A stretch of DNA of 64,000 nt from Methylibium sp. (GTDB lineage: Bacteria > Pseudomonadota > Gammaproteobacteria > Burkholderiales > Burkholderiaceae_C), in contig PNNH01000005.1 in assembly GCA_013824165.1 (NCBI GenBank), positions 1 to 64,000 of the forward strand. Direction: 5' to 3'. Shown here piece after piece: positions 37,049-46,665 of this stretch; position 1 is the stretch's first letter; the number at the start of each line of letters is the position of its first letter. The translations under genes were made by a program, and so were the position numbers. The notes beneath the pieces are model-generated. The model did not search any database. It was not told the DNA's origin and saw nothing but the letters and a program-made list of their open reading frames with translations.

Positions 37049-37074
37049 GAAAAGGCAGCTGACGCTGCCTTTTC
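37049..37074. terminator. Bidirectional terminator between acetolactate synthase gene and efp
   Basis: GAAAAGGCAGC-TGAC-GCTGCCTTTTC is a perfect 11-bp stem with a 4-nt loop; A-runs on the left arm and T-runs on the right give U-tracts in both directions. It lies 35 nt after the synthase stop and 22 nt after the convergent efp stop. Confidence 0.85.
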
Positions 37075-37095
37075 GATCCGAGCCGAGGGCGCGGC

Positions 37096-37650
37096 TTAGA
37101 CGCGCTTGCGGTACTCGTGCGTGCGGGTGTCGATTTCGATCTTGTCGCCCTGGGCCACGAAGATGGGCACGGGAATCTCGAAACCGGTGGAGATCTTGGC
37201 GGGCTTCAGCACCTTGCCCGAGGTGTCGCCCTTGACGGCCGGCTCAGTCCAAGTGACTTCGCGCACCAGCGAGGTCGGCAGTTCGACCGAGATGGCTTTG
37301 CCGTCGTAGAACACCACTTCCACGGGCATGGCGTCTTCCAGATAGGACAGTGCGTCGCCCATGTTCTCGGCTTCGACTTCGAACTGGTTGTACTCGGTGT
37401 CCATGAACACATACATCGGGTCGGCGAAGTAGGTGTAGGTGCACTCCTTCTTCTCCAAGATGATCTGGTCCATCTTGTCGTCAGCCTTGAAGACGACTTC
37501 AGTGCCCGAGTTGTTCAGCAGGCTCTTCAGCTTCATGCGCACCGTGGCGGCATTGCGGCCACCGCGGCTGTATTCAGTCTTCAGCACGACCATCGGGTCC
37601 TTGCCGTGCATGATCACGTTGCCGGCGCGGATTTCTTGAGCGATCTTCAT
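37096..37650 (-). CDS. efp: Elongation factor P
   Basis: The 184-residue protein has the three EF-P domains: KOW-like N-terminus ([20 protein letters not shown]), OB domain with [20 protein letters not shown], and C-terminal OB domain ending [11 protein letters not shown]. The modification loop reads [11 protein letters not shown], placing arginine at residue 32, as in EF-Ps that are rhamnosylated by EarP, instead of the lysine modified by EpmA. EF-P rescues ribosomes at polyproline stretches. Start at 37650; 43 further in-frame codons upstream have no EF-P character. earP follows upstream on the same strand, 140 nt away. Confidence 0.97.
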   Translation of the reverse strand: MKIAQEIRAGNVIMHGKDPMVVLKTEYSRGGRNAATVRMKLKSLLNNSGTEVVFKADDKMDQIILEKKECTYTYFADPMYVFMDTEYNQFEVEAENMGDALSYLEDAMPVEVVFYDGKAISVELPTSLVREVTWTEPAVKGDTSGKVLKPAKISTGFEIPVPIFVAQGDKIEIDTRTHEYRKRV

Positions 37651-37790
37651 AGGTGTTCCGTCAAAGGTGTCGGGAGAGGTGTCAGTTGGCGGGCGGGGAG
37701 GCTTGAACCCAAAGTCCAAGACGTAACCCTGCCGGGCACGCGCCCGAAATCCCCTGTTGACTTCCTCTCGGCGCGGCAAAGCCGGCTATT

Positions 37791-38849
37791 TTAGCCAGAT
37801 TCCCTGACAAAGCCCAGCAACTGGCTACAGAGGTCGGCCTGAAAGGCCAGCTCGTCGCACCAGCGTTCGGCATGCACCTGCTGGGCGCTAAGGTCCGGCA
37901 GGGTCAAGTTGTCCCAGCTGCCCAGCCCGTTCCAGGCTCGCCACAGGCCCCGAATCGAATTGGCAAGCCCGGGCTCGACGCCTCGAAGCCAGAGGTTCAG
38001 AAATGCTTCCAGCTTTGGCGCGTGAGCCCCGTCAGGTTGGGGATAAAGCTGCCAGATCATCGGCCGCGCCGCCCACTGGGCACGGACGAAGGAGTCCTCG
38101 CCGCGCACCAGATTCAGGTCGCAGGCCCACAGCAGGTGGTCGTAGTCGGCTTGGCTCAGGTAGGGCAGGGCCTGCCAACGAAGGCCGGCCGGCAGCGTCA
38201 GAGACCGCAGGGTTTGCTGCGCGTCGCCCGGGCAGACCAGCAGCAAGGTGGGGGTGCCGGCGAGTCGTTCGAGCAGTTGCGGCAGGCCGGGATTCGGGTA
38301 GGCGAACAAGCTCAGCAGCCGTTCGCCGGCATGGCGCTTGATGCCCTGCGAAGCCAGCCAGGCCGTCCGGTCGAACTTGGCCTGCCTCTCCATCAAGTCC
38401 GGCTCGCGCAGCAGTCCACCGGTGCGGCTTGTGAACCCGGGGTAGAAAAAGTGCTTCTCCAGACCGCGAGCCGGCCCGCTGAACTGTGGCGACGCCAGTC
38501 TGTGGCTGCGTTCGACATAGGACTCGGCGCTCAGATATTCGAGATTGATCCAGCGCGGCGGGACGGAACGCTCAGCCATCAGGGCGAGAAACGCCTCGGG
38601 TAACTCGCAGCCGAAGGTCTCGATGACGACGTCTCCGACCTCGCTGGTATGCAGGCTGTCTCGCCAGTCCAGCACTTCGATCCGCGGCGGGATGCCCGCG
38701 GGCGCCATCCATTGCAGCGCTGACGCGTCATCGATCCAAAGTCTGATTTGCTGATCGCGGGCCGCCAGATCGCGTGCCAGTCGCCAGCTGACGCCGATGT
38801 CGCCAAAGTTGTCGATCACCCGGCAAAACAGATCCCAGCGAAGTTCCAT
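37791..38849 (-). CDS. earP: EF-P arginine rhamnosyltransferase EarP
   Basis: The 352-residue GT-B glycosyltransferase begins [25 protein letters not shown], the nucleotide-sugar loop with the conserved aspartates and DNFGDIG motif of EarP, and has [17 protein letters not shown] and [19 protein letters not shown] with [10 protein letters not shown] as the dTDP-binding segment. It transfers rhamnose from dTDP-rhamnose to Arg32 of EF-P, encoded next to it, consistent with the arginine there. Divergent from uvrC (40 nt between the chosen starts). Confidence 0.95.
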   Translation of the reverse strand: MELRWDLFCRVIDNFGDIGVSWRLARDLAARDQQIRLWIDDASALQWMAPAGIPPRIEVLDWRDSLHTSEVGDVVIETFGCELPEAFLALMAERSVPPRWINLEYLSAESYVERSHRLASPQFSGPARGLEKHFFYPGFTSRTGGLLREPDLMERQAKFDRTAWLASQGIKRHAGERLLSLFAYPNPGLPQLLERLAGTPTLLLVCPGDAQQTLRSLTLPAGLRWQALPYLSQADYDHLLWACDLNLVRGEDSFVRAQWAARPMIWQLYPQPDGAHAPKLEAFLNLWLRGVEPGLANSIRGLWRAWNGLGSWDNLTLPDLSAQQVHAERWCDELAFQADLCSQLLGFVRESG

Positions 38850-38889
38850 GCGGCATTATCGGTCGGGGCTCGCGGCACAATCGCGGCCC

Positions 38890-40935
38890 ATGCAAGAGAC
38901 CGAACCGTCCAAGCCCGAGGCCGCTAGCGCAAGCGCTGAATTGGGGGCGCAGAAGGAGGCCGAGTGGGCCGACGCGCGCGCCGCTTCCGAGTCGGCAGAA
39001 AGTCTGCGCGTGGCCGAAGTCGAGCGGCTGGCCCTGCTGCGGCGCGAGGCGCTGCTGGCCGAGGTTGCGGCCTTGTCTGGCTTGCCAGGCGTGTATCGCT
39101 ACTTCGATGCGCAGGATCAGGTGCTCTATGTCGGCAAGGCGAAGAACCTGAAGAAACGTGTCTCCAGCTACTTCCAGAAGGACCATGGCGGCACGCGTAT
39201 CGGCATGATGGTGGCGCGCATTGCGCGGCTCGAAACCACGGTGGTGCGCACTGAGTCCGAAGCGCTGCTGCTCGAGAACAATCTGATCAAGGCGCTGAAT
39301 CCCAGGTTCAACATCCTGTTCCGGGACGACAAGAGCTACCCCTATCTGCGCCTGTCCGGCCATGCCTGGCCACGCGTCAGTTATTACCGGGGTGCGGTCG
39401 ACAAGCGGCATCGCTACTTCGGTCCCTTTCCTAGTGGGTGGGCCGTCAAGGAGTCGATCCAGCTGATCCAGAAAGTCTTCAGGCTGCGCACCTGCGAGGA
39501 CACGGTGTTTAACAATCGCAGCCGACCTTGCCTGCTGTATCAGATCCGGCGCTGCTCCGGCCCCTGTGTGCCTGAGGGGCAGACCGAGGAGTACCGCCGC
39601 AACGTCAGCAATGCTGAGCGCTTCCTGCTCGGCGAGACCGACGAGGTGATGGCAGGCCTGCAGGCGCAGATGATGGCGTATGCCGAGGCCTATCAGTACG
39701 AGCTGGCCGCCGAAGTGCGCAACCAGATCCAGGCCTTGTCCAAGGTGTTGCAGCAGCAGTCAGTCGACGAAAACAGTGCAACCGGCCGTGATCGGGACGT
39801 CGATGTGCTGGCGGTCAAGGTGAAAGGGGGGCGCGCCTGTGTCAACCTGGCCATGGTGCGCGGCGGGCGCCATCTGGGCGACCGGGCTTACTTTCCCAAG
39901 CATGTCGAGGATGCGGCGGCTGTGCTGCTGGCTGACGATGAGTCGGATGGCGACGGTGATGCCGTGCCGGCGTCGGTCGAGCAACAGGTGCTGGAGGCCT
40001 TCATGGCCCAGCACTACCTGGATGCACAGGTGCCGTCGCTGATCGTGGTCAGCGATGCCGTGAGCGAAGGCTTGGCTGAAGCGCTCAGCGCCCAGGCTGC
40101 CAGCAAGGTGACGGTTCAGGCGCAGCCGCGCGGACAGCGTCGGATCTGGCAGGAGATGTGCATCAAGGGGGCCGAGCTGGCGCTGGCAAGGCTCTTGTCG
40201 GAGGAGGGCTCGCAGCAGGCGCGCACGCGTGCGCTGTTGGAGGCGCTGGATCTCAGCGTGGCCGAACTCGACAAGTTTCGTATCGAGTGTTTCGACATCA
40301 GCCACACTGCGGGCGAGGCCACCATGGCATCCTGCGTGGTCTTCGAGGCGCATCAGATGCAGAGCAGCCAGTACCGTCGCTACAACATCGAGGGCATCAC
40401 CGGTGGCGACGACTACGCGGCGATGCGCCAGGTGCTGACCCGGCGCTACAGCAAGCTGGCCGAAGCGGCCACCTTGGGCACCGGGCGCTTGCCGGATCTG
40501 GTGCTGGTCGATGGCGGCAAGGGGCAGGTGTCGATGGCGCGTGCGGTATTCGAGGAACTGGGGCTGGACCTGAGCCTGATCGTCGGCGTTGAAAAAGGCG
40601 AGGGCCGCAAAGTCGGTCTGGAAGAGCTGGTGTTCGCCGATGGTCGGGAGAAGGTCTACCTGGGCCGCGACTCGGCGGCCTTGATGCTGGTGGCCCAGAT
40701 CCGCGACGAAGCCCATCGCTTTGCCATCACGGGCATGCGGGCCAAGCGGGCTGCGGTGCGCACTGGCGGTTCGAGGCTGGAAGAGGTTCCGGGCGTTGGG
40801 CCGAAGAAGCGATCACAGCTGCTGCAGCGCTTTGGCGGCGTGCGCGGCGTGGCTGCTGCGAGTGTGGACGAGCTGTGTAGCGTCAAAGGCATTTCAAGAG
40901 AATTGGCAGAGGAAATCTATCGTGTCCTGCATTGA
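38890..40935 (+). CDS. uvrC: UvrABC excinuclease subunit C
   Basis: The 681-residue product has a GIY-YIG nuclease ([35 protein letters not shown]), the cysteine cluster ([30 protein letters not shown] in pattern), a UVR motif near 225-260, the RNase H-like nuclease ([32 protein letters not shown]) and C-terminal HhH ([20 protein letters not shown]). It makes the 3' and 5' incisions in nucleotide excision repair. It carries an N-terminal extension of about 65 residues rich in Ala/Glu before the nuclease. Start at 38890 avoids overlap with earP; an ATG at 38848 would add 14 codons. Confidence 0.94.
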   Translation: MQETEPSKPEAASASAELGAQKEAEWADARAASESAESLRVAEVERLALLRREALLAEVAALSGLPGVYRYFDAQDQVLYVGKAKNLKKRVSSYFQKDHGGTRIGMMVARIARLETTVVRTESEALLLENNLIKALNPRFNILFRDDKSYPYLRLSGHAWPRVSYYRGAVDKRHRYFGPFPSGWAVKESIQLIQKVFRLRTCEDTVFNNRSRPCLLYQIRRCSGPCVPEGQTEEYRRNVSNAERFLLGETDEVMAGLQAQMMAYAEAYQYELAAEVRNQIQALSKVLQQQSVDENSATGRDRDVDVLAVKVKGGRACVNLAMVRGGRHLGDRAYFPKHVEDAAAVLLADDESDGDGDAVPASVEQQVLEAFMAQHYLDAQVPSLIVVSDAVSEGLAEALSAQAASKVTVQAQPRGQRRIWQEMCIKGAELALARLLSEEGSQQARTRALLEALDLSVAELDKFRIECFDISHTAGEATMASCVVFEAHQMQSSQYRRYNIEGITGGDDYAAMRQVLTRRYSKLAEAATLGTGRLPDLVLVDGGKGQVSMARAVFEELGLDLSLIVGVEKGEGRKVGLEELVFADGREKVYLGRDSAALMLVAQIRDEAHRFAITGMRAKRAAVRTGGSRLEEVPGVGPKKRSQLLQRFGGVRGVAAASVDELCSVKGISRELAEEIYRVLH

Positions 40936-41497
40936 ACGACAGTGCCGTGTTGTCCGCGCTTGGCAGCCTGCCGCTGCCTTGCTGAGCCTGGGCCTGCTGG
41001 CGGGTCTGGCTGGCTGCAGCCTGCCCTCGGCAACACCACCGACGCCACCGACCCAGACGCCTGATGCTGGTGCCAGGGAGCGGTCCGCAGCGGAGCGGCC
41101 GGCTGGTCCTCCCAGACCGGCTGAGCCGGCCCGGCCAGCCGCAGAGCTTCGCCTCGGCCCGCCCAGGCCGGTTCGTACTGCGGCGGAGCTGCGCACGCAG
41201 GCGGCGCAACGTCTGGTGGCGGCCAATCCGGGGCGGGTCTATACCGGCGAGGTGCCGCAGGTGCTGCTGGCAATTCCGGTGCTGGAGGTGGAGCTGAATG
41301 CCGACGGCAGCATCAGGAAAATCGGCGTGTTGCGCAAGCCGGGGCAAGCCCTGGACACGCTGGATCTCGCGATCGCGGCTGTGCGACGCGCGGCGCCGTT
41401 TGGCGATGTCAGCGCCATGCCGAGACCGTGGAAGTTCAGTGAGACCTTCCTCTTCAACGACCAGCGCCTGTTCAAGCCCATGACGCTGGATCTGTGA
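40922..41497 (+). CDS. Putative lipoprotein, TonB-C-terminal-like domain
   Basis: The only sensible start in the frame is GTG at 40922, 14 nt inside uvrC; it gives 191 residues with a lipoprotein signal ([16 protein letters not shown], cysteine near residue 31). After the lipobox comes a Pro/Ala/Arg-rich linker ([24 protein letters not shown]) to about residue 85, then a compact domain with [20 protein letters not shown] and [20 protein letters not shown]. The strand-turn pattern [19 protein letters not shown] resembles the TonB/TolA C-terminal fold, but no partner is known. Overlap with uvrC implies translational coupling or fortuitous crowding. Confidence 0.7.
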   Translation: MSCIERQCRVVRAWQPAAALLSLGLLAGLAGCSLPSATPPTPPTQTPDAGARERSAAERPAGPPRPAEPARPAAELRLGPPRPVRTAAELRTQAAQRLVAANPGRVYTGEVPQVLLAIPVLEVELNADGSIRKIGVLRKPGQALDTLDLAIAAVRRAAPFGDVSAMPRPWKFSETFLFNDQRLFKPMTLDL

Positions 41498-41572
41498 GCG
41501 GTCCTCGGCAATTTGGCGACAGCGGCGAACATGTGATGGGGCCGAGGCTGCGGATTTGGGCACAATGCCCAG

Positions 41573-42139
41573 ATGTTCTTCAACCTGCCAACACTGTTCA
41601 CCTGGGCCCGCATCGTGGCGATCCCGCTGATCGTCGGAGTGTTCTACCTGGATTTGTCGCCAGCCCATCAGAACCTCTTCGCGACGGTACTCTTTGTCGT
41701 CGTCGCGCTGACCGATTGGTTGGACGGCTACCTGGCGCGCAAGCTCAATCAGACCTCATCCTTCGGCGCGTTTCTTGACCCGGTAGCGGACAAAATTCTG
41801 GTCTGCGCATCGTTGCTGGTTCTGCTGGAACTGGGGCGTGTCAATGCGCTGGTTGCGCTGGTAATCATCGGGCGGGAAATCACGATCTCGGCCCTGCGCG
41901 AGTGGATGGCACAGATCGGGGCGTCCCGTAGCGTAGCAGTCCATATGGTCGGCAAGCTCAAGACAACGGTGCAAATGGTCGCGATCCCGTTCCTGCTGTT
42001 TGACGGGCAGTTGTTCGGCGTCATTCAGACCCGCCTGTGGGGCTCTTGGTTGATCATCGCAGCGGTCATCCTGACGATCTGGTCGATGGTGTACTACCTG
42101 CAAAAGGCGATCCCTGAAATCAAGGCCCGAGCGAAGTAG
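41573..42139 (+). CDS. pgsA: CDP-diacylglycerol-glycerol-3-phosphate 3-phosphatidyltransferase
   Basis: The 188-residue membrane protein has the CDP-alcohol phosphotransferase signature with D48, D51-G52, A55-R56, G65, D69 and D73 (TDWLDGYLARKLNQTSSFGA then FLDPVADK) and about five hydrophobic spans. This is PgsA, which makes phosphatidylglycerophosphate. The start MFFNLPTLFTWARI is typical. 75 nt separate it from the lipoprotein gene. hupB follows after 206 nt. Confidence 0.93.
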   Translation: MFFNLPTLFTWARIVAIPLIVGVFYLDLSPAHQNLFATVLFVVVALTDWLDGYLARKLNQTSSFGAFLDPVADKILVCASLLVLLELGRVNALVALVIIGREITISALREWMAQIGASRSVAVHMVGKLKTTVQMVAIPFLLFDGQLFGVIQTRLWGSWLIIAAVILTIWSMVYYLQKAIPEIKARAK

Positions 42140-42345
42140 CGGACTGGGCTGACGTCGTGCTTGCTGGGTTCAGCCGGGCGTGGTCAAGGATGTATCAGGA
42201 TTTTTCCTGTCTCAGACAGGGCTGATATTGCATCTAGAATCCGATCCCCGCGGTACCGGCTTTGGCTTGCGTCACTGGCCTGCGCGGAATGAATTCCCGC
42301 ACTTCTGCCTTCGTGGCGCCTTGCATTCATGTCAGGGAGTATTTT

Positions 42346-42618
42346 GTGAACAAGTCCGAACTGATCGAGCACATTGCCAAGCAGGCAGACATCTCCAAGG
42401 CGGCGGCCGGCCGCGCGCTGGAGGCGCTTGTAGGCGGCGTGAAGACCACGCTCAAGAAGAACGGCACGGTCTCGCTGGTTGGCTTTGGCACATTCAGTGT
42501 CACCAAGCGTGCGGCGCGCAGCGGTCGCAACCCGCGCACCGGTGATGCCATCAAGATCAAGTCAGCAAAGGTTCCCAAGTTCAAGCCGGGCAAGGCATTG
42601 AAGGACGCGGTGAACTGA
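42346..42618 (+). CDS. hupB: DNA-binding protein HU
   Basis: From GTG at 42346 (AGGGAG upstream) the protein is 90 residues with the complete HU fold: [20 protein letters not shown], dimer helices, [20 protein letters not shown] and the DNA-gripping arm with [13 protein letters not shown] bends and compacts DNA. The 206-nt gap before it holds a 15-nt inverted repeat CCTGTCT-C-AGACAGG (42206-42220) and a TAGAAT -10-like box (42235-42240) that may be its promoter. The stop lies only 17 nt from the first base of tRNA-Val. hupB next to ppiD is a conserved neighbourhood. Confidence 0.94.
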   Translation: MNKSELIEHIAKQADISKAAAGRALEALVGGVKTTLKKNGTVSLVGFGTFSVTKRAARSGRNPRTGDAIKIKSAKVPKFKPGKALKDAVN

Positions 42619-42635
42619 TTTTTCCCGGTTTTACC

Positions 42636-42711
42636 GGGTGCTTAGCTCAGTTGGTAGAGCGGCTCCCTTACACGGAGTAGGTCAGCGGTTCGAGCCCGTT
42701 AGCACCCACCA
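42636..42711 (+). tRNA. tRNA-Val (anticodon TAC)
   Basis: A complete 76-nt cloverleaf: acceptor GGGTGCT pairs with AGCACCC, D-arm GCTC...GAGC, anticodon arm GCTCC-CTTACAC-GGAGT with anticodon TAC, T-arm with GGTTCGAGCCC, and genomically encoded CCA. The 5' end overlaps the right arm of a hairpin (CCCGG-TTTTA-CCGGG, 42624-42638) just after hupB. With only 17 nt after hupB, it is probably cut from a hupB-tRNA transcript. Confidence 0.96.
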
Positions 42712-42770
42712 ATTCAGGCTTGGCTTCGTCGCGAGGCGATGTCATGCATTTGGCTACAATGGGCCACAGC

Positions 42771-42797
42771 AAAGGCGAACCCCGGTTCGCCTTTGTC
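42771..42797 (+). terminator. Terminator after tRNA-Val
   Basis: AAAGGCGAAC-CCCG-GTTCGCCTTT is a perfect 10-bp stem with 4-nt loop, followed by GTCTTG. It lies 59 nt after tRNA-Val and about 95 nt before ppiD, so it should end the hupB-tRNA transcript. Just upstream, TACAAT (42755-42760) resembles a -10 box, but any transcript from it would meet the hairpin at once. Confidence 0.75.
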
Positions 42798-42888
42798 TTG
42801 TATGCACCTGCAGTCGGCGCGCATCGCTTTCGGTTGGCGTGGCAGGCTCAGAGTCGCCCGGCGGCGTTCCGCCTGTCAGAGGTCATTC

Positions 42889-44796
42889 ATGTTTGAATTC
42901 GTTCGCACGCACAACCGACTTTTCATGTTCGTCTTGTTGCTCCTTGTGCTTCCGGCCTTTGTGCTGGTCGGCGTTGAGGGCTACAGCAGTTTCATGGCTG
43001 AAGGCAACTCGAGTGTGGCCAGCGTCAATGGGCAGAAGATCACGCAGACCGAGTGGGACGCTGCGCATCGGCAGCAAGTCGAGCGTCTGCGTGCGCAGAT
43101 GCCTACTGCGGACCTCAAGCAATACGACACGCCCGAGATCAAGAAGGAGTCGCTGGACAGCTTGGTTCGCGAGCGTGTGATGCAGACTGCTGCGGTCAAG
43201 CAGCATCTGATCGTCAGCGACGAGCGTCTGCAGGCGCTGTTCCGCTCGGACCCGGAGTTCGCCTTCCTGCGTAACCCGGATGGCACGGTGAACAAGTCCT
43301 TGCTGACCGCTCAGGGCATGAGCTCGGAGATGTTTGCGAGCCGCTTGCGTCAGGACCTGACTTTGCGTCAGGTGATGGCCGGGGTGAGCGATTCGCCGCT
43401 GGCTGTTTCGGCCAACTCGGGCGTCGCCTTTGATGCGTTGCTGCAGCGTCGTGAGTTGCAACTGCAGCGTTTCGATCCGCGCGAATACCTGGCGCAGATC
43501 AATCCCAGTCAAGCCGACCTGGAAGCCTTCTACAAGGACCCGGCCAATTCGGCGCGATTCCAGCTGCCGGAATCGGCGGAAATTGAGTATGTGCTGCTGA
43601 ATCTTGATGCCTTGCAAGGCGAGATCAAGATGGGTGACGAAGAGCTGCGCAAGTACTACAGCGAGAACGAGTCGCGCTACACGGTGGCTGAAGAGCGCCG
43701 TGCCAGCCACATCCTCATCAAGGCGGAGAAGGACGCCCCCGCCGACGAGCGTGCCAAGGCGCGCGCCAAGGCGGCAGAACTGCTCACCCAGGCTCGCCAG
43801 AATCCGGCAGGCTTTGCCGATCTGGCCCGCAAGAATTCGCAGGACGAAGGTTCAGCCGCCAACGGTGGTGACCTGGACTTCTTCGCCCGCGGCGCGATGG
43901 TCAAGCCCTTCGAGGACGCAGCCTTTGCGCTGAAGTCTGGCGAGATCAGCAATGTGGTCGAGTCTGACTTCGGCTATCACTTGATCCAGGTGACTGGTGT
44001 GCGCGGCGGCGAACGCAAGAGCTTCGAGAGTGTCCGCCCGCAGATCGAGCAGGAAGTGCGTCGGCAGCTGGCTCAGAAACGCTACACGGAGCTTGCCGAG
44101 CAGTTCAGCAACACGGTCTACGAGCAGTCTGACAGCCTCAAGCCTGCCGCAGATCTGGCCAAGCTGAAGGTTCAAACGGCCAGCGTCCAGCGCCAGCCAG
44201 CTCCGGGTGTCGCAGGGCCGCTAGCTTCGCCCAAGCTGCTTGAACTTGTCTTCAGCGAAGAGTCTGTGCGCAACAAGCGCAACACGGAGGCCGTCGAGGT
44301 TGGGGCCAATCAGCTGGTGGCCGCGCGAGTCATCAAGCACATGCCTGCCCGCCTGCCGGCCTTGGCCGATGTGCAAGGCCAGGTGCGAGCGCAGCTGGTT
44401 CAGAAGCTGGCGGGCGAGATGGCGATCAAGAAGGGGCAGGAGCGTTTGGAGGCCATCAAGGCTTCGGACACTGGCGCTGGTCTTGGTGCGGCCGTCGTTG
44501 TGTCTCGCGCAGCGCTCGGTGGTTTGTCACCGTCGGTTGTGAAGGCGATCCTGAGCGCCGATGCGTCCAAGCTGCCAGCCTACGTCGGAACGAAGGACGA
44601 TGAGGGCGGCTATGTTTTGGCGCGCATCAACAAGCTGTTGCCGCGTGATCCCGTCATCATCGATCCCAAGCGTGCTGCGCAGCAGTATGCGCAAGCATGG
44701 ACGACGGCCGAGTCGCAGGCCTACTATGAGGCCTTGAAGAGCCGCTACAAGACGGTGATCAAGGCGAACATCGCCGCACCGGCCAGCTCTCAGTGA
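42889..44796 (+). CDS. ppiD: Periplasmic chaperone/peptidyl-prolyl isomerase PpiD
   Basis: The 635-residue protein has the PpiD plan: short cytosolic start ([10 protein letters not shown]), one membrane anchor ([20 protein letters not shown]), a SurA_N-like region ([20 protein letters not shown]), a parvulin domain (about 265-360: [46 protein letters not shown]) and a long C-terminal chaperone region. It assists folding of exported proteins near the Sec translocon. AGAGGTCATTC precedes the ATG at 42889. Expected position downstream of hupB. Confidence 0.92.
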   Translation: MFEFVRTHNRLFMFVLLLLVLPAFVLVGVEGYSSFMAEGNSSVASVNGQKITQTEWDAAHRQQVERLRAQMPTADLKQYDTPEIKKESLDSLVRERVMQTAAVKQHLIVSDERLQALFRSDPEFAFLRNPDGTVNKSLLTAQGMSSEMFASRLRQDLTLRQVMAGVSDSPLAVSANSGVAFDALLQRRELQLQRFDPREYLAQINPSQADLEAFYKDPANSARFQLPESAEIEYVLLNLDALQGEIKMGDEELRKYYSENESRYTVAEERRASHILIKAEKDAPADERAKARAKAAELLTQARQNPAGFADLARKNSQDEGSAANGGDLDFFARGAMVKPFEDAAFALKSGEISNVVESDFGYHLIQVTGVRGGERKSFESVRPQIEQEVRRQLAQKRYTELAEQFSNTVYEQSDSLKPAADLAKLKVQTASVQRQPAPGVAGPLASPKLLELVFSEESVRNKRNTEAVEVGANQLVAARVIKHMPARLPALADVQGQVRAQLVQKLAGEMAIKKGQERLEAIKASDTGAGLGAAVVVSRAALGGLSPSVVKAILSADASKLPAYVGTKDDEGGYVLARINKLLPRDPVIIDPKRAAQQYAQAWTTAESQAYYEALKSRYKTVIKANIAAPASSQ

Positions 44797-44844
44797 TTTT
44801 TCGTTAGACAGTCACTTTCCGTCTCCAAACCGGAAATTTCTGTC

Positions 44845-44850
44845 TATAAT
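44845..44850 (+). promoter_or_regulatory. -10 box of tRNA-His promoter
   Basis: A perfect TATAAT lies 12 nt before the tRNA-His 5' end; the AT-rich stretch GGAAATTTCTGTCTATAATTTATGG fits a strong sigma-70 promoter, although no clear TTGACA is seen at the right distance (the -35 region reads TCTCCA). A G/C-rich discriminator (GGCTCTGCG) follows, as is usual for stable-RNA promoters. Confidence 0.6.
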
Positions 44851-44862
44851 TTATGGCTCTGC

Positions 44863-44939
44863 GGTGGTTGTAGCTCAGTTGGTAGAGTCCAGGATTGTGA
44901 TTCCTGTTGTCGTGGGTTCGAGTCCCATCAGCCACCCCA
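44863..44939 (+). tRNA. tRNA-His (anticodon GTG)
   Basis: A complete cloverleaf with the extra 5' G at position -1: acceptor GTGGTTG pairs with CAGCCAC (one G-T), discriminator C73, encoded CCA; anticodon arm CAGGA-TTGTGAT-TCCTG with anticodon GTG; T-arm GTGGG-TTCGAGT-CCCAT. It is the last core feature before the sulfur/carbon-fixation region and has its own promoter and terminator. Confidence 0.97.
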
Positions 44940-44949
44940 AAGAATGACC

Positions 44950-44981
44950 AAAGCCCAGAAGCACGCGCTTCTGGGCTTTTT
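44950..44981 (+). terminator. Terminator after tRNA-His
   Basis: AAAGCCCAGAAGC-ACGC-GCTTCTGGGCTTT is a perfect 13-bp stem with 4-nt loop and a run of five T (44977-44981). It begins 11 nt after the encoded CCA. Confidence 0.9.
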
Positions 44982-45288
44982 CATTTTCAGCCTCGAAGGC
45001 GGCCTGTTCAGGCTCAGCGTTTTTGCGACGCGGTGTGGTTGTCAGTCCGCGCGCCTCCTCCTCCTTCCTTCTCGTCCTCGCTTCCGGGCGGTACTCTGTC
45101 ATGCGTCAGGGTTTTCCCGGGCGACCACCTCTTCCGTCTGGGCGAATATTCGGGCATAGTGATATTTGGCTGACCAATGCAAGGCATGCTGTGCATTTGC
45201 ATCGATGCTTCTGGCCTGAGTGCGATGCTGCAAGTCGGTTCTGTCGATCCTGCGAGTGTTGGCTCAGCGACAAATGGAAGGAGACTCT
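44982..45288. other. Intergenic region before soxC
   Basis: 307 nt without a credible gene. It holds a perfect 10-bp palindrome CGAATATTCG at 45143-45152, followed by an AT-richer stretch (GGGCATAGTGATATTTGG) and several GCATGC/TGCAT repeats (45180-45215). Short reading frames here show composition of non-coding DNA. The palindrome lies 137 nt before the soxC start and could be a regulatory site; no clear -35/-10 pair was found. Confidence 0.5.
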
Positions 45289-46665
45289 GTGAGTTCAGAA
45301 ACAAAACCTTCGGGCCGCCTGATCAAGGCGCCCGAGTCGTTCCTTGACCAGGCCGGCATTCGGCAGGTTGTCGCGGAAGCGAAGGCAGGGCGTCGTGGCT
45401 TCATTCGAAGCGCGTTCGCTGCAGCGAGTGCGGCGGTGGCCGCGCCAGCGGTGCTGGCCACTTCGAATCCATTGCAGGCTGGCGGTGGTGACCCGAACAT
45501 CCTTGAGCTGCCCGAGCACACCAAGGGACTCGGCCAGCCGGTGGTCACCGATGGCTACGGCAAGCCTTCGAAGTACGAAGTGAATGTGCAGCGTCGGCAA
45601 AGCCCGGGCTTGACACAGACCACTCAGGCTTCGGTGTCTTTTGCTCCTCTGCAATCGCTGTTCGGCATCGTGACGCCGAGCGGTCTGCACTTCGAGCGAC
45701 ATCACCAGGGTTGGTGGGACATCGACCCGTCCAAGCATCGCCTGATGGTCAACGGGTCCGACTCGTCGATGCTGAAGAAGGCGTTGGTGCTGACGATGGA
45801 CGAGCTGATGCGCTTGCCCTCCCAGTCGCGTTTCCATTTCATCGAGTGCGGTGCCAACACCGGCATGGAATGGGGCAATGTGGCTGTGCCGACCGTGCAG
45901 TACAGCCACGGCATGCTCAGTTGCTGCGAGTTCACCGGTGTGCCGCTGCGCATCCTGCTGGACATGGCTGGCGTCGACTACAAGCGCGCGCGCTTCGTGC
46001 TGGCAGAAGGGGCTGACGGCTCGTCGATGACGCGGACCATCCCGATGGAGATGGTCGAAAGTGGCGAAGTGCTGGTGGCCTATGGCCAGAACGGAGAAAT
46101 GCTCCGCCCGGAAAATGGCTACCCCTTGCGCCTGGTCGTTCCCGGTGTGCAGGGCGTGTCTTGGGTCAAGTATCTGCGTCGCATCGAAGTGGGCGACAAG
46201 CCCTACGCCGCCAAGGACGAGGCCGTTCACTACATCGACCTGATGCCGAGCGGCCTGCATCGCCAGTACACCAATATCCAGGAATGCAAGAGCGTCGTGA
46301 CAACTCCGTCAGGCGGGCAGGTGCTGCTGGACAAGGGTTTCTACAACATCAGCGGGCTGGCCTGGTCCGGACGCGGTGCCATCAAGCGCGTCGATGTTTC
46401 CGTGGACGGCGGGCGCAACTGGCGCACAGCACGTCTGGAAGGCCGTCCGATGAGCAAGTGTCTGACGCGCTTCAATATCGATTGGGTCTGGGATGGCAAG
46501 CCGGCCCTGATCCAGAGTCGTGCGATGGATGACACGGGCTATGTGCAACCGACTTACGCACAACTGCGCAAGGTGCGTGGCACGCGTTCGATTTATCACA
46601 ACAATGCGATCCAGTCCTGGCTCGTGCAGGAAGACGGTGAGGTCAAGAATGTTCAGCTCTCTTAA
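45289..46665 (+). CDS. soxC: Sulfane dehydrogenase molybdenum subunit SoxC
   Basis: The 458-residue sulfite-oxidase-family protein starts at GTG 45289 (GGAAGGAG upstream). It carries a Tat signal near residues 38-60 (GRRGFIRSAFAAASAAVAAP), GLHFERHHQGWWDIDP, the molybdenum-cofactor cysteine in FHFIECGANTGMEWGNVAVP, and a C-terminal Mo-co dimerisation domain (GGRNWRTARLEG). SoxC with SoxD oxidises the sulfane sulfur bound to SoxY, releasing six electrons, which allows full thiosulfate oxidation to sulfate without sulfur globules. First gene of the sox cluster; overlaps soxD by 17 nt. Confidence 0.95.
   Translation: MSSETKPSGRLIKAPESFLDQAGIRQVVAEAKAGRRGFIRSAFAAASAAVAAPAVLATSNPLQAGGGDPNILELPEHTKGLGQPVVTDGYGKPSKYEVNVQRRQSPGLTQTTQASVSFAPLQSLFGIVTPSGLHFERHHQGWWDIDPSKHRLMVNGSDSSMLKKALVLTMDELMRLPSQSRFHFIECGANTGMEWGNVAVPTVQYSHGMLSCCEFTGVPLRILLDMAGVDYKRARFVLAEGADGSSMTRTIPMEMVESGEVLVAYGQNGEMLRPENGYPLRLVVPGVQGVSWVKYLRRIEVGDKPYAAKDEAVHYIDLMPSGLHRQYTNIQECKSVVTTPSGGQVLLDKGFYNISGLAWSGRGAIKRVDVSVDGGRNWRTARLEGRPMSKCLTRFNIDWVWDGKPALIQSRAMDDTGYVQPTYAQLRKVRGTRSIYHNNAIQSWLVQEDGEVKNVQLS

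Noticed and set aside
42720-42770. Promoter (TACAAT) for a small RNA after tRNA-Val
   Set aside because: No -35 element at the right distance and a terminator starts about 11 nt after the -10-like box, leaving no room for a transcript.
44907-45173. Short plus-strand frames beginning inside tRNA-His and its terminator
   Set aside because: They start in a stable RNA gene and have no coding signature or ribosome-binding site.
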